Position numbers and translations under genes: made by a program. A stretch of 64,000 bases of DNA, from the NCBI GenBank assembly GCA_023974075.1, contig CM043808.1, positions 24,931,578 through 24,995,577 on the forward strand, in the 5' to 3' direction. Shown in pieces: positions 37,722-49,500 of this stretch. The stretch's first letter is position 1, and every line of letters begins with the position of its first letter. The DNA comes from Chaenocephalus aceratus. Its lineage: Eukaryota > Chordata > Actinopteri > Perciformes > Channichthyidae. Under the pieces are notes generated by a model. It saw nothing but the letters and a program-made list of their open reading frames with translations. It searched no databases and had not been told where the DNA came from.

Positions 37722-38333
37722 CGGCCCCTACACACGGCAGCGTGTGTTGCCGCTTGGCGGTGGGCGTGTCTTGAGCTTGGGGAATCAACGCGAGCAGCCC
37801 GACCAACAACCAACCACATGAATGTCCCGCCCCGGACATACAAAGCAAAGCATTCATGCTACATCCATGCTAAATATACTGTCTCTGCTTGCTCGCTGTC
37901 CATTCAAACGAAATACACTGGATATAAACTCCCCAAACAAGCAAAAACCTACCAGTTTCCCCCACTGTCTCTGCCACCTCCCCCCATGCCTGGCTCCTCC
38001 GGTTTGTATCCCTGTATGTTCCCTACCGCCACGATCATTTTCTCCTCCTTTTGTTGACATATGGCAAATAACTGCGGTCTGGCTCTCCCAACATACACCC
38101 GGTTTGATTGGCTACTGCTTGTACTGTCAGATTTACATACGAGGGATTTGATTGGCTGACGCCTCCGTCGAGGCGGCAAAAGTAGAACATTGCTCTACTT
38201 TTGCAGCGAGCACCTCGAGAGAAGCTACGCTTTACTACCAGAATGCAGTTCGGCGAATCGTGACGTCACCCCATTCAAAGTGAATGGGTAGAAGCGTTGA
38301 AGCGGCAACGCACGCCGCCGTGTGTAGGGGCCG
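37722..38333. mobile_element. PIF/Harbinger MITE nested in the DIRS repeat, TAA target duplication
   Basis: Ends CGGCCCCTACACACGGC and its near-perfect inverse. TAA lies at 37719-37721 and 38334-38336. The two intact 540-bp units contain the unfilled site CTCTAAGGAGCAT, proving the boundaries. Subterminal sequence (CACCCCATTCAAAGTGAATGG) is the inverse of that in the Harbinger at 13375. Confidence 0.92.
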
Positions 38334-38798
38334 TAAGGAGCATACAGCAGGAGATACTCACGATGTCTGCCTGGGCTTCTCAAAACAGTTATAATTTATC
38401 TGTTTTCACAAACCCAGAGAGAGTCAACCCACATTCTGGAGAGAAAGGTTCTCTCTCTCCTAGAAAGAAGGGTTTTATCTATAAAGCCCACCGAGCGGAG
38501 TCAGATTACGGAGGAAAATGTCCTCGTAAAGCACCCGCTCAACATGGGCCTCATAATAAAACTAAACCCCGAACGCCACGGCTTACGGAGAGTTTTGGTG
38601 ATGATGAAATGCGTAGTGGCACTACACCCGACTTTTCCAGTGCGGGACGCGCCTACGGGTGCAGTCCTTTCACGGAAGGTGGTCACCACGGACGCAGGTC
38701 AGACGGGCTGACAGGGGACTTACGAAGGTCGCCCGGTGAGAGGTCTCTAGAGCAGAGACTTCCAGCAGGCACGCGTAAATTACCCGGAGCTCTTAGCG

Positions 38799-39345
38799 GT
38801 GTTCCCCACCCAAAAATGCTTCCTGCCTTCTCTCAGAGGACTTCATGTCCCCGTGAGGATAGACAACACGATATCGTGGATGAACCGCCAGGGGAGATTG
38901 CGTTGTCTCCAGTCACACACACTGGCACACAAACTGATCCCTTGGAGCGGCAGACGTCTCCTCTCTCTGAGAACGACACAAGTACCGGGTGTTATGCACC
39001 TAGGGACAGAATTACTGTCAAAGGGTGCACCACTCTATGCAGACTGGACTCCTCATCCAAGGATCGAGAGTCCGCTGTGGGTGCGTTACGGCGGAGCCGC
39101 GTTAAGTCTGTTCGCAAGGGGAGAAAATGCTCAATGACAGCTGTTCTCTTTAATGCACGATTTAAACGCACCGTTAGGCGGGGACGCACTCGTACACGAT
39201 TGACCTCCGGGTCCTCCGTACACGTTCCCACCCCTGGTTCTGTTCCCCTTAACTCCGGCCAGAGTGAAAGAGCAACGCCACACACTTACTCTGATGTTTC
39301 CACCCTAGCCCGCAATATACGGGCTGGCGGGGATATATCAGCTGT
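38799..39345 (+). pseudogene. DIRS reverse transcriptase/RNase H C-terminal remnant
   Basis: In frame 3 the stretch GLHVPVRIDNTISWMNRQG...LSLRTTQVPGVMHLGTELLSKG has the D-N/S-T and V-P-G-x-x-N/H-x-x-A/T-D-x-L-S pattern of the DIRS RNase H region. The same frame continues with recognisable text (NAPLGGDALVHD, TPARV) but is broken by stop codons after 39137. The long open frame in frame 2 across this stretch is not the coding frame. Confidence 0.65.
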
Positions 39346-39439
39346 TGTGCGGGCAGCCGTGGCAGCCCCCACCACGCAGGGACAGATTGTCTCAGGCGGG
39401 GAGGGCGATCCTTCTGTACATCCTTCTGTACATCCCTCA

Positions 39440-39970
39440 TGCACTCAGTTCGCCCCAGGGCAAACGAGAGTGTTGTTGAAACCCAACCCTGCCTTTACAC
39501 CAAGGGTGGTTGGTTCGTGTACCCCGATTGACATTGAGGCATTTCCTCCGCAGCTGGTTTCCTCCGGGGAGCAGCAGCAGGATCTATTGTGTCCAGTCCG
39601 GGCTTTGCACACATATATGGACAGATCAAAAGAGCTTCGTCTTAATGACCAACTCTTCGTGTCCTGGGCTAAACCTCACAAGGGTAAGCCTGTTACTAAG
39701 CAACGACTATCCCACTGGATCGTGGAGGCGATTGCTTTGGCCTATACGAGTCAGAATCTGCAAGCACCTTTGGGTCTGCGGGCTCACTCGACTCGGGGCC
39801 TGGCTACATCCTGGGCTTTGTTCAAGGGTGTTTCCATCCAGGATATCTGTGCGGCGGCAAGCTGGTCTTCGCCACTCACTTTTGTCCGCTTTTACAGGCT
39901 GGACGTCTCCGCTCCAAGCGTGGCCCGAGCAGTGCTGGGCACCTTGTTGAGTCGGGACTCCACCTGTTAA
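39440..39970 (+). pseudogene. DIRS tyrosine recombinase, C-terminal catalytic part
   Basis: DIRS elements integrate their circular DNA with a phage-integrase-like tyrosine recombinase instead of an integrase. Here 177 codons contain LCPVRALHTYMDRS, KQRLSHWIVEAI, the H-x-x-R box as LRAHSTRGLATSWAL, and the nucleophile region as FVRFYRLDV. The N-terminal portion with the first catalytic Arg is missing; a small duplication (CATCCTTCTGTA twice) lies at the junction near 39418. Upstream frame-2 sequence is not homologous, so I start at the first family-like residues (CTQFAPGQ). Confidence 0.8.
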
Positions 39971-40370
39971 ATTCTGGTTGATCGGTGATCTTCGAGATAA
40001 GCTCGTCTGGCAATACGGGAGCTACAATATCCCATAGTGAGACATCGAACGGAGTGTTATGAATGAGAACTATAGGTTACTTACGTAACCCTAGTGTCAG
40101 AGTAACATGAAGTGAGATGTCTCACCAGACGGCCCTCCTTGCTATGGTGAAGCGAGAAGAGGTGCTTATTTTGAATGACGCATGCGTCTTGGCGCAGGCT
40201 ACTTATAGGGGGTGATTTCCCCTGACGTTGACGTCAAGAATCACCGGCCAATCAGGATTGGCGTAATGAGATTGATGCTTCTGTTTGCTCCGCGATGAGG
40301 CGCATCCCATAGTGAGACATCTCACTTCATGTTACTCTGAGAACTGGGGTTACGTAAGTAACCTATAGTT

Positions 40371-41093
40371 ACACTAACAGTCCAGCCGTGAAGACATCTA
40401 CGGGAAAGTTTTGAGATGTATTCAAATGCCGTTGCCATGGCAACACAGTGCTCACCATGAAACACGGTTTTCTCATAACTTCAGTGAAGATGCTCGAAAT
40501 GGCCCAAAACTTCACAGGTTTGGTAACGATGCAGCCATCAACGCATCTAAGCGTATTATGGGATGTCATAAAATGCCGTTGGCATGGCGACAGATCATTC
40601 ACCATCAAGTTAGTTCAAAAGTTTTCAGTTCAAATATTCTTCTGCTTTCCAAAGCCTTTTTACTTTCTTTTCTCATCTTAATACAAATTAATTCACTACT
40701 ACTTGCATCTGATATTTAACTCCTTCAGCCTATTTTCAGCTGCAGAAACCATTCAACTATTACATTATTCAGCTATTTCAGGACATCAAGGCTATACATG
40801 TTGTTGTTTATACCTTTTTTTAAACCTTTTCTTTTAAATATTAAGCTTTTTCTGCATTTTTGTAGCTAAAAGCAGCTACAATTCAGCTAATAACATATTA
40901 AGCTTTTTCTGCATTTGTTTAGCTAAAAGCAGCTACAATTCATAATAACATATTCAGCTTTTTCTGCATTTTCAGCTAAATTCAGCCATAAATGTTCACA
41001 GTTTACAGGATTCGCACGCATTTTCTGCAGGAAATGCATTTTCTAGTAAAGATTTGAAGTTCTATAGTGGAATGCTGTAAACAGCATTCGCAC
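40371..41093. repeat. Dispersed hairpin-ended repeat, copy 2 (inverted relative to copy 1)
   Basis: The right end, 41048-41093, is the inverse of 11352-11397 with only two or three differences, including the hairpin GAATGCTG/CAGCATTC followed by GCACTAA. The body has AGCTGCAGAAACCATTCAA and repeated TTCAGCTTTTTCTGCATT words. The left boundary is uncertain. Confidence 0.55.
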
Positions 41094-42414
41094 TAAATAT
41101 TATTTTGAGATTTTTTTTTTTTTTGTACAACAGAGCAGAGTGGCGAGGGAGAGCTGTCATCTTCCCTTTACAAGCTTCAAACATGTATTTATCGTGTGAT
41201 TTTGGAAATAAAAATGTCATATTCTGAAAGCCAAGACTTTGTTTATTTAAAATCAAACAAAACACCCGAACCCCGAAAAACTAGTTTTTTGCGCAAATCC
41301 ACGTTTATTTTGAAACGAACCGTTGCGACTTTTGACTGATTTCGATAGAGCGGGTCACATATGGCAAATGTGTGGTTGGGGGAAACCAGGTCAATTAAAG
41401 TACTTATTTAACTATTAAATACATTGAGTTTGAGTAAAATACTTGGTTACTGATTAATTTAGGTTATAATATATTAAATTGCAAAGCAAAACTGCTCTAA
41501 TTGATTTATTTTGTCCTTTGGTATTTTTTAAAGGTTTTCAATCTGAAAGAATCCTAATATGTCCTTGAAAAGTTGAAATAAAGAAAAGGAAAAAGGATTC
41601 CAGTTGTCCATGCGTCCTCTGTTGCCCCTCAAGCCTCTCAAATGTGGGCAAACACTCAAATAAATGCCAAAAACCCAAACCCAGAGAACTTGATACTTGT
41701 ATGAAAGTATGTTAAATAACACTGCTACCTAGTTAATAACTCTACTTTACTCAGTGGAGGCTCGTCCATTGAGGAAAGGGAGGACCATTGATACTTGTAT
41801 GAAAGTATGTTAAATAACACTGCTACCTAGTTAATAACTCTACTTTACTCAGTGGAGGCTCGTCCATTGAGGAAAGGGAGGACCATCCTCCCTAAAATTT
41901 CAGAGAAAAATAAACTTTGAAGAGAACAATAGATACACCTCAATTTAAAAGATAAGTCTGTTAAAATACAGATAATAGCCCTGGCTTTGGGACTGAAATG
42001 GGGCTAGAGAGGACGATCCTCCCTTTGGGCAGGTCTAGCCAGCGGCTCTGGATTGGGCGCCTATATCATCAGTGAACCAATCAGCGGATCTGACTGCGCA
42101 TCAGAGTGTTGATGGGGAGGGTTATCAGCGATATCAGAGTTTTTTCTGAACCGGGGAACAGGGGCGCTGCGCCCTCTTACCAAAATCAATTCCTTGAATT
42201 AGTCTTCGATTATGTTTTGGCCCGAAATCCTGCGGCTCAGCAAAAAATTGGCCCAAAGCCAAACTTACTTGCCTACCCCTGATGTAGAATATACACATAT
42301 GATACAAAACCCTGAACATCCTGCTAAATTAAAAGTCATGGCCTAAAGGAGTAATGTTTTTAATGACCATGAACAACAACGGTCCTTATTAAGGTTTAGC
42401 TGGGGGCTTTGCAG
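41094..42414. other. Repeat-derived intergenic DNA without a recognised gene
   Basis: Contains an exact 98-bp tandem duplication at 41691-41886, and fragments with GGAGGACCATCCTCCCT resembling a DNA-transposon end (41860-42030). No coding exon was supported. Confidence 0.5.
41691..41886. repeat. Exact tandem duplication, 2 x 98 bp
   Basis: Copy 1 is 41691-41788 and copy 2 is 41789-41886; no mismatch was seen. The unit includes GTGGAGGCTCGTCCATTGAGG. Confidence 0.9.
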
Positions 42415-42554
42415 TAGTAAGAGAAGTATTCAGATATTTTACTTAAGTAAAAGTTCTTATACTACACAGTGTCTGATACAAGTATATGTATTGCATTAGA
42501 AACGTTACTTAAGTAAAAGTAAGTGAGTATATCAGCAAAATGTATAGTATTTAA

Positions 42555-45373
42555 TAGGGATGCACCGAAAATTCGGCCACCGAAAATTATCGGCCGAAAA
42601 TGGTTAAAAAGGCCCTTTCGGCTTTCGGCCGAAAGGGTTTTAGCACCGAAAAAATATCACCGAAAAAATATCACCGAATGTCAGAACAGGCAACCTAACG
42701 TGTTGTTGTGATGACGTAATAAAGACGCGGCGACGCGGCGAGGCAGGGACCATGCTCACGGCTGGCTCACAGTCAACATGTCTGCCGCTTGGAGATACTT
42801 CACAATATCAGATAAAGAGTCGCGGATTGCGATTTAAAAAACGTGTTCAGCTGACATTTCTCGAGGGGGTGTAACTTCAAAGACTTTCAGCACTTCGGGA
42901 TTACTCCATCACCTGAAATCTAAACACCCGGACCAATATACGGAGTATGATGAAATCACCAGCGCACAGAAAAAAAAAGTCCTTCCCAGCACCCCGACTC
43001 CTTCTGTGGCGGACCTTTTTGAAAAGATTAAAAAGTTTCCCAGTGATGGTCCTAAGGCAAAGGGCATTACTCGGAAGTTAATGGAATGCATCGCCATGGA
43101 CGATCAACCGTTTTCTGTCGTACAGGACGTTGGATTTCGTAGGCTTATTGAGCATATTGAGCCACGTTATTCCTTGCCTAGCAGACGACACTTAGCAGAC
43201 GTGTGCTTACCTGAACTGTACAATGTCGTTGCTAATCACATCCATGAGCTCTTGGCTACAGATATTACAGCCATCAGCTTCACGACAGACATATGGAGCT
43301 CAGACGTAAGCATCACCAGTATGCTCAGTCTAACTGCACAATGGATCGACAAGGATTTTAAACTGCAAAAGATTCTGCTGCATTCGCAAGAGTTTAGGGG
43401 GTCTCATACAGCACAGTCCATCTCGTTGACATTCGCCAATATGTTCGACACATGGCATATCGACCGACCTAAAGTGCACGCAATAGTCACTGATAACGCA
43501 CGAAATATAACTAAAGCTATAGAAGAATGCAATCTGAGTGGAATACGCTGCATGGCCCACACTCTGCAATTAGCTGTGAACGAGGGAGTGTTGGCTCAAC
43601 GCAGCGTAAAAGATCTGTTGGCCATAAGCAAAAAGAATGTTGGTCACTTCAAACACTCTCAACTGGCCTATTCTCGCATTGAGCCAATACAAGATGAGCT
43701 TGGAGTAACAACAAAACGGTTCCAACAAGATGTGAGTACACGGTGGAACAGTACATATTATATGCTGGAAAGCCTCTTTGCTCAAAAGCGAACCTTGGCT
43801 ACATACAGCGCAGATCATGATCTCCCCGCATCATTCACTCCAAACCAGTGGATCTTAATGGAGAACATTCTCTCCATTCTTGCCCCATTCGAACAGCTAA
43901 CTAGAGAGATTAGCTCATCTGACGCATCGGTGGCAGACGTCATCCCTTTAAATGCGGCTCTAAAGCGTCTTCTAAGGAAAGAGGTTGAAACGGACCGTGG
44001 AGTAAAAACTATGAAAAGTACACTCTTGGAGTCTGTCAACACACGTTTTGCTGATATCTACTCTGATCCCCTGTACTGTATCGCGACTGTACTTGACCCG
44101 CGATATAAAGACAATTATTTTGATGCGGGGAAAAAGCAAAGCGCACAAGACATGATCCAGGCTGTGTTGGATAAGGAGAACCCACGAGAGGAGGCTGCTG
44201 CGCACAGCACAGGAGACGTGACGCAGACCACAGAAAAAAGGGCTCGTCTGTCTACAGCAGAGGAGGAGGAGGAGAGGGGGCAACCACCCTCGTTGTCTGA
44301 TATGTTCAACGAGATCATGGAAGAGAATACTACCCCAAATAGGTAGGCTACTCTGTTCTGACTTGGTTACTTACTGTACTATGTGCTACTGAATGTGATA
44401 TTTATTAGTACTGTATGTGCTGCTATGTAATATGCTCTTAATGTTGTAATTTCTTTTGACATGTCAGATGATTTTATTTGTCTGCCAAGTGATCTGGCAT
44501 GCGTAAATATACATTTGACTAAATGTTCATTATGCACTGTCCCTATTTTAAATACAATCTTATTCTCTCAAACCTCTCAAATGCCAGGCTGGTGACAAGC
44601 TCAACCGCTCAACAGTTAGATGATTATCTCTCAGAAGTACCCATCCCCAGAAGCGAGAACCCTCTTGGATACTGGAGAAACAAACAAGACCGCTTTCCTG
44701 ACCTGGCCAAGGTGGCACGCAAGTATTTGAGTGCTCCATGCACAAGCACTGACAGCGAGAGACTGTTCAGCGCTGCCTCTCATGTGCTTGATGAGAAGAG
44801 GAACAGACTCATGGCTGATAAAGCAGAGAAGCTACTGTTCATTAAAAAGAACCTCCCACGTTTCCTTAATAAGTAGACAAGGCTGGCTTATCATAGGCGT
44901 ATCATAAGCTTTCATTTGTAAATACTATAGTTACATTCATGTGGATTTATCCAGTTTGCACATTTGTATGCATGCACTTATAGGTGCATTTGTTGTTGTT
45001 GTTGTTGTTGACACTATTTTGTTGTAGGCCTACTGGCCTAGATGTTTATGCTGTTTTAAAGCCCCTTGGCTTTGTTCTGAATGCACTTTGTTGTAGTTAT
45101 TATCCTACAGAGAAAATAAATGTACAAATGTTCAAAAGTGCTGAATAAATGTTTTATGGACCCATAATAGTGATTATTATTTAAGTTATGTTTTGCCATA
45201 ATCATGTCTATTTCCATAATCAGGTAGCTGAACAACATTGGTAAAAAATGTATACATTATATATATATATTTCTATTAATCATTTTCGGCCTTTCGGCAT
45301 TCGGTTTTCGGCCAACTGTTTCCTATTTTCGGTATCGGTTTCGGCCAAGAATTTCCCATTCGGTGCACCCCTA
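42555..45373 (+). mobile_element. hAT DNA transposon, nearly intact, 8-bp target duplication GTATTTAA
   Basis: Ends TAGGGRTGCACCGAA and inverse, with GTATTTAA at 42547-42554 and 45374-45381. Subterminal regions are rich in short TTTCGGCC/GGCCGAAA words on both strands, which are candidate transposase-binding repeats. It contains a two-exon transposase gene. Confidence 0.92.
42778..44876 (+). pseudogene. hAT transposase (BED finger, RNase H-like core, hATC dimerisation); one nonsense codon
   Basis: Exons 42778-44342 and 44588-44876 give 1854 nt (617 aa) with one lesion; the 245-bp intron has GT...AG and splits an AGG codon. The N-terminus is a BED zinc finger: WRYFTISDKESRIAI, then an in-frame TAA (42835-42837) exactly where the first zinc Cys belongs, then KTCSADISRGG and LLHHLKSKH. 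The core has FTTDIWSSD, IVTDNARNI, CMAHTLQLAV and DVSTRWNSTYYML, matching the hAT DDE fold; the C-terminus has YWRNKQDRFPDLAKVARKYL and TSTDSERLFSAA (dimerisation). Starting at a later Met (43006) would skip the finger, giving a protein probably unable to bind the termini. The family excises and reinserts the element. Confidence 0.85.
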
Positions 45374-45459
45374 GTATTTAAACGTAAAAGTATATGCAAA
45401 GAAACATACCAAATATATAAAATTGTTCAAAACAAATAAGTAAATTAACTTAATGCTCA

Positions 45460-46129
45460 TGTAACCCCAGTGTAATGTCCTCTCAGCAACAGACCACTCA
45501 GAGCTGGTGATTACTTCAGTTTATTCCATACATAGGATACCTGCATTGCAATGGACACATACAATGAACACGTGAGCTGCGTTTCTCAACAGATCCTCAC
45601 GCGGTATCTAAATCTCCTTTACAATCCAATAATCAACAACACAACAATGATCGTATAGTGGTAACAATGTGAAACATTAAACATAAACAAACTGGTGTAC
45701 AAAACTCACATACCTGCATTGCAATGGACACATACAATGAACACGTGAGCTGCGTTCTGTTGGAGAGATAGCACCACGCTCACGTTAGCCTATTAGCTCA
45801 AATTAGCTATTGACGAACACATTAATAAATAATATAACACAAATAGCGAATCACACAAAAACATGTTGCTGTGAGCATTAAACGACTAACATTAAACTAA
45901 ACAAACACAACAGAACGTTATTGTCCTAATAAAATAATAACATACATTTTGTCCACAGACATAATACAATAGCACCTTACTCTCAACAGATCCTCACGCG
46001 GTATGAGAACCTCCCACAATCCATTGCGGTAACAAAGCTACAGCAATGCAGGCACACGTTTGTAACACCAGATGGCGTAAATCTCCAATTTAACCTGGAT
46101 TTTACACCAACCTTTATAACTCTGTTACA
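45460..46129 (-). mobile_element. Solo LTR with 4-bp target duplication CTCA, minus orientation
   Basis: 670 bp bounded by TGTAACAGAG...GGGGTTACA on the minus strand, with CTCA at 45456-45459 and 46130-46133. AATAAA occurs near the 3' end on the minus strand (about 45514). An internal 45-bp piece (ACCTGCATTGCAATGGACAC and onwards) is present twice, at about 45540 and 45713. It ends about 370 bp before the start of ZP copy B. Confidence 0.7.
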
Positions 46130-46395
46130 CTCATGCCAAATATTTACTAATCTCTAAACTGGGTAGCTGATTAACAGATGTAGCTGTTCTCACTCATTTA
46201 TAACTTCATCCGACTGCTTTGGCCATGCTTCAGTATTATTGCTTCAGCTTCTTTTTTAATGAAAGATATTTCTATACTCCTCCCCTACTCAGTCAGCCAT
46301 TCTGCTTCCCTCAATGCCCTAAATGTTGGAATTCCCTTCAGACTAGATTACACACACAGGCCTGCTCAATCACTTCATCAGGCAGTAATGTGTTC

Positions 46396-46486
46396 CACCT
46401 GTGTGTGGTTATATCTGCTGAGCAGGACCCTCCCTCATCCTCAACAACTTCATTTAAAAAGTGCAAAAACCAGGGACCTTCACCTG
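46396..46486 (+). promoter_or_regulatory. Putative promoter of ZP gene copy B: E-boxes and TATA-like box
   Basis: CACCTG at 46396-46401 and again at 46481-46486; TTTAAAA at 46453-46459, 44-50 nt before the ATG at 46503. This resembles the copy A arrangement (CACCTG about 20 bp from the TATA box). The start site is inferred. Confidence 0.4.
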
Positions 46487-46502
46487 TCTCCCAACTCTTG
46501 CC

Positions 46503-49500
46503 ATGGGTTGTTTAGCTGGATTGGGGTTTGTAGTTTGTTTTTATGTATATATTTTAAATTAAGGTTTATTTTTCTCTATACATTTAAAACATATTCAATC
46601 TTTTTCAGGTGGTTCATTCTCCTTGTAGCAGTTGTTAACATTGAGGCACAAAATAAGCCCCCAATAAGTACGTTTTTGTCATTTTGTGATATTTTTCAAC
46701 ACTTGTGTGCTGCTATCTAATATAAATGTGTAATCCCAGAGATAAACTCTAAATGCCTTGGAAACTTGCTGCGTGTGGATGTCAGTCGACTTGGAGGAAG
46801 TTTTCTTGAAGTGTCCGCTGTCATAAGTAAGCTGACATTTCAAGTGTATTGCCTTTTCTTAACTTAATCTAACTTTTTTAATTCGAGCCTTTCTTGTTTG
46901 TTTCCTCAGATAACTCTTCAATAATCCTCACGCCAAATGTATCTTCTCAGTGTGGCTTCACCATCAAGAAAGACCACCTGGGAAACGCTGTGATTTATGC
47001 CTCCATCCAAAACTGTTTTGCTCAAAATGTGGTAAAAACGACTGAATGCTAGTTTGTGACGCAGCACCAAATGTTTCTTTTGAAATGGCAATTCATTTTG
47101 AGACTTGTTTCCATGTGTTTTTAGGACGATAAAGCATTCACAACAAAACTAGGTCTGCGGCTACAATCTGACAATGTGGTAGACAAGTTTTACCTGGTGG
47201 AAGAAACTTGCTACTACTCTTCCTGGGCCTCCCGGGAAATTATCTGTAGACCCAACTACATGGAGGCAAGTGAACGCAGCATGGCATGGTCCCGTCTAGA
47301 TGATTAGTGGCCTGATGCCTCGTACGAGTGTCAAGGCCGGTACATTTCATGTCACTGCAGAGATTGATTATCACTTATGGAGTGGCCTCATTTCTAGGTG
47401 TCTGTGAAAAAAGCAGCTCCAAATGATTATAACCTGCCTGCATACCCCTACTCGGATCCCCAAAAAGCTGCTGAGGTAAGATTGGCTAATTTTGCCTTTT
47501 TTTTCTTCTTTTCTTATTCTAGAAACATCTTGTATGTAATGTCTTGATATTTGCCTCACAGCAGCCCATGGACGCAGGCTTCAGAATCGCCACAGTGGTG
47601 TTCCTCACTCCTGAGGAGAGGGTCATGCAGGTGGACGAAGCCCAGAGAAATGGTTATGGGATCTCAAGCACTCTTACCAGGCTGGTTCTGCGAAGCCCAA
47701 ATCCTTCACGTGAAACATACACCAAGGATGTAAGTGGACTGCAGTTCACTGAGATTCAAACAACTCTCACTTGATATCTTTCCCCTCAGGCAGACTTGTT
47801 GAATCACTTGCAGCCCATTAGGTACTTGCTTACACTTACAGCCATAGATACAACAATGTAATCCAATGGATTACTTTGTCTGGAATCTAGTTGGCACTCT
47901 TAAATCAGTGAGTTCTTATTTATAACCCCCCATATTTTTAGGAGGGAAATTATTATGTTACCACGGTACGCATTTACATCCACATGTTGTGTAATCTCCC
48001 CCCGCAGGTAGCAGGTGTGCCGATGACTGTGCTCAGCACCTCGATTATATTTGAGAAGACGAAGCTGGCGACTCAACTTTATGCAGGAGCCGCTTGTCCT
48101 CAAGCTCAGGGTAATGTAAAGAGACTCACTGATGTCATGTCTTCTAGTGTTTTTCACTGGGAATTTGGGGCACTTTTTACTGTCGGGAATTAAAAAAAAC
48201 ATCTTCCAGTATTATTTCTAATTCCAGCATTTTTTAAATATCAAACTTTTCTAAAAATGGAGCCAAAATTATCTTCCCCACCAGAATTTGTATCCAGGAA
48301 GAAGTGTTTTATTTAATTTTTAATTACACTTTAAGAATGTGTTACTGTATGTCGCTGTAAAGCTGCTACATTCATAATTTGAATTCTCCTTTTTCAGATT
48401 GTTTAAATAAAATACAACTGATTAACCATTTGTTCAGTCAAAATGTTTTGAGAATTTCACTATTTTTGAAATGTTGGTCCTTTTCCTTTAATCTTTCCAT
48501 GTTAGACCTTTCTTTAAATTCTGTATTTATTAGCTTTTTTGGTGTACAGGTGGGGTTTCCTTTACTGAAACCTCAATCCGCTGGTTCCTGCCGAGGCGCA
48601 TTGACCCTCTGATTTGCCCGAAACACTTCAGACTGTTGGAGGTGAACATGGGCGTCGATGGGAGGAAGCTCGAAGCTACAGAGATGTCGGCCAGAAACTA
48701 TTCCCTGACTCTTGATGACCTTTACGTCATTGTTGAAATTCCTATTGGGGCTGCTGGTTGCCACATCAAGGTTAGATAAAACAATTTAGTCCATAAATTG
48801 ACGAGGTCATTTTAGTCATGCAGCTATGAAAAAAAAAAAAATCTGAAATACTAGAAAAGGGCAAAATGTAGATGTTTATATTTATTGGATCTAAAGAATT
48901 TCTCACAACAGTGGAGAAATCGGCGTAGTTAAATGGTACATTAAAGTCATTTTAGACTTTAGAGACACAGTTTAACAAGCAATCAAACTTTGTTGTTTCA
49001 TGGAAAATAAAACTACTGAAATCCTGTTGGTATGTACAAAACAAATGTAAAGGATCGTGTGAGTATGTTTGACTGTTGCATCATCTAGTGCTTCATTGCC
49101 AGACAAATTTCCCTTTTTCTTTTAATCTGTAGATGATGATGTTATTCAGGAAAGGCCTTACTTAGGATGTTTGTTTATGCAGAGTCATGCCCTGGATGGT
49201 CAGTACTTCACTTCTTATATGATTGAGCTGATGCTTGAGTTGCTCTGGACTGAAGACGACACTAATGAGGACACGAGATACAAAGTCTTCCTCCCTGTCG
49301 AGACCCCCCTGCAGCTTCAACCTCCACAAGTCATTGACGGTGAGTCATATTATCTTGGTACTCATGCTACTTTCTTTACATAAATTGCAACCTGCCTTAA
49401 TTTCTTCATTTTTGACCTACAGCCACTGTTCCCAAGGAGATGACTTTTAAGGCGTTGATTTGGCTGGTGGGCTTTGATGTAATGCTAAAGAACATCAGCT

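Larger units (their letters stand above)
34675..40370 (+). mobile_element. DIRS-type tyrosine-recombinase retrotransposon with inverted termini (internally deleted)
   Basis: The left end starts GTTCTCATTCATAAC and shares about 180 bp with the right end in inverse orientation (34690-34870 against 40130-40320). The right edge ends ...ACCTATAGTT. Near the right, 40020-40130 reads as the complement of the left edge fused to the complement of the right edge, which is the internal complementary region expected of DIRS circles. Order inside: ORF1 (Gag-like), 540-bp tandem repeats, nested MITE, RNase H remnant, tyrosine recombinase. Most reverse transcriptase and the methyltransferase-like region are absent, so it is defective. 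Confidence 0.85.

Noticed and set aside
38297..39439. N-terminal two thirds of a 557-codon ORF
   Set aside because: The recognisable RNase H sequence is in another frame over 38799-39345. This frame is open by chance and joins the recombinase frame only after about 39440.
46219..46515. 98- and 153-codon ORFs upstream of ZP copy B as a separate gene or first exon
   Set aside because: No splice or domain support. The ATG at 46503 gives the phase and signal peptide expected from copy A.
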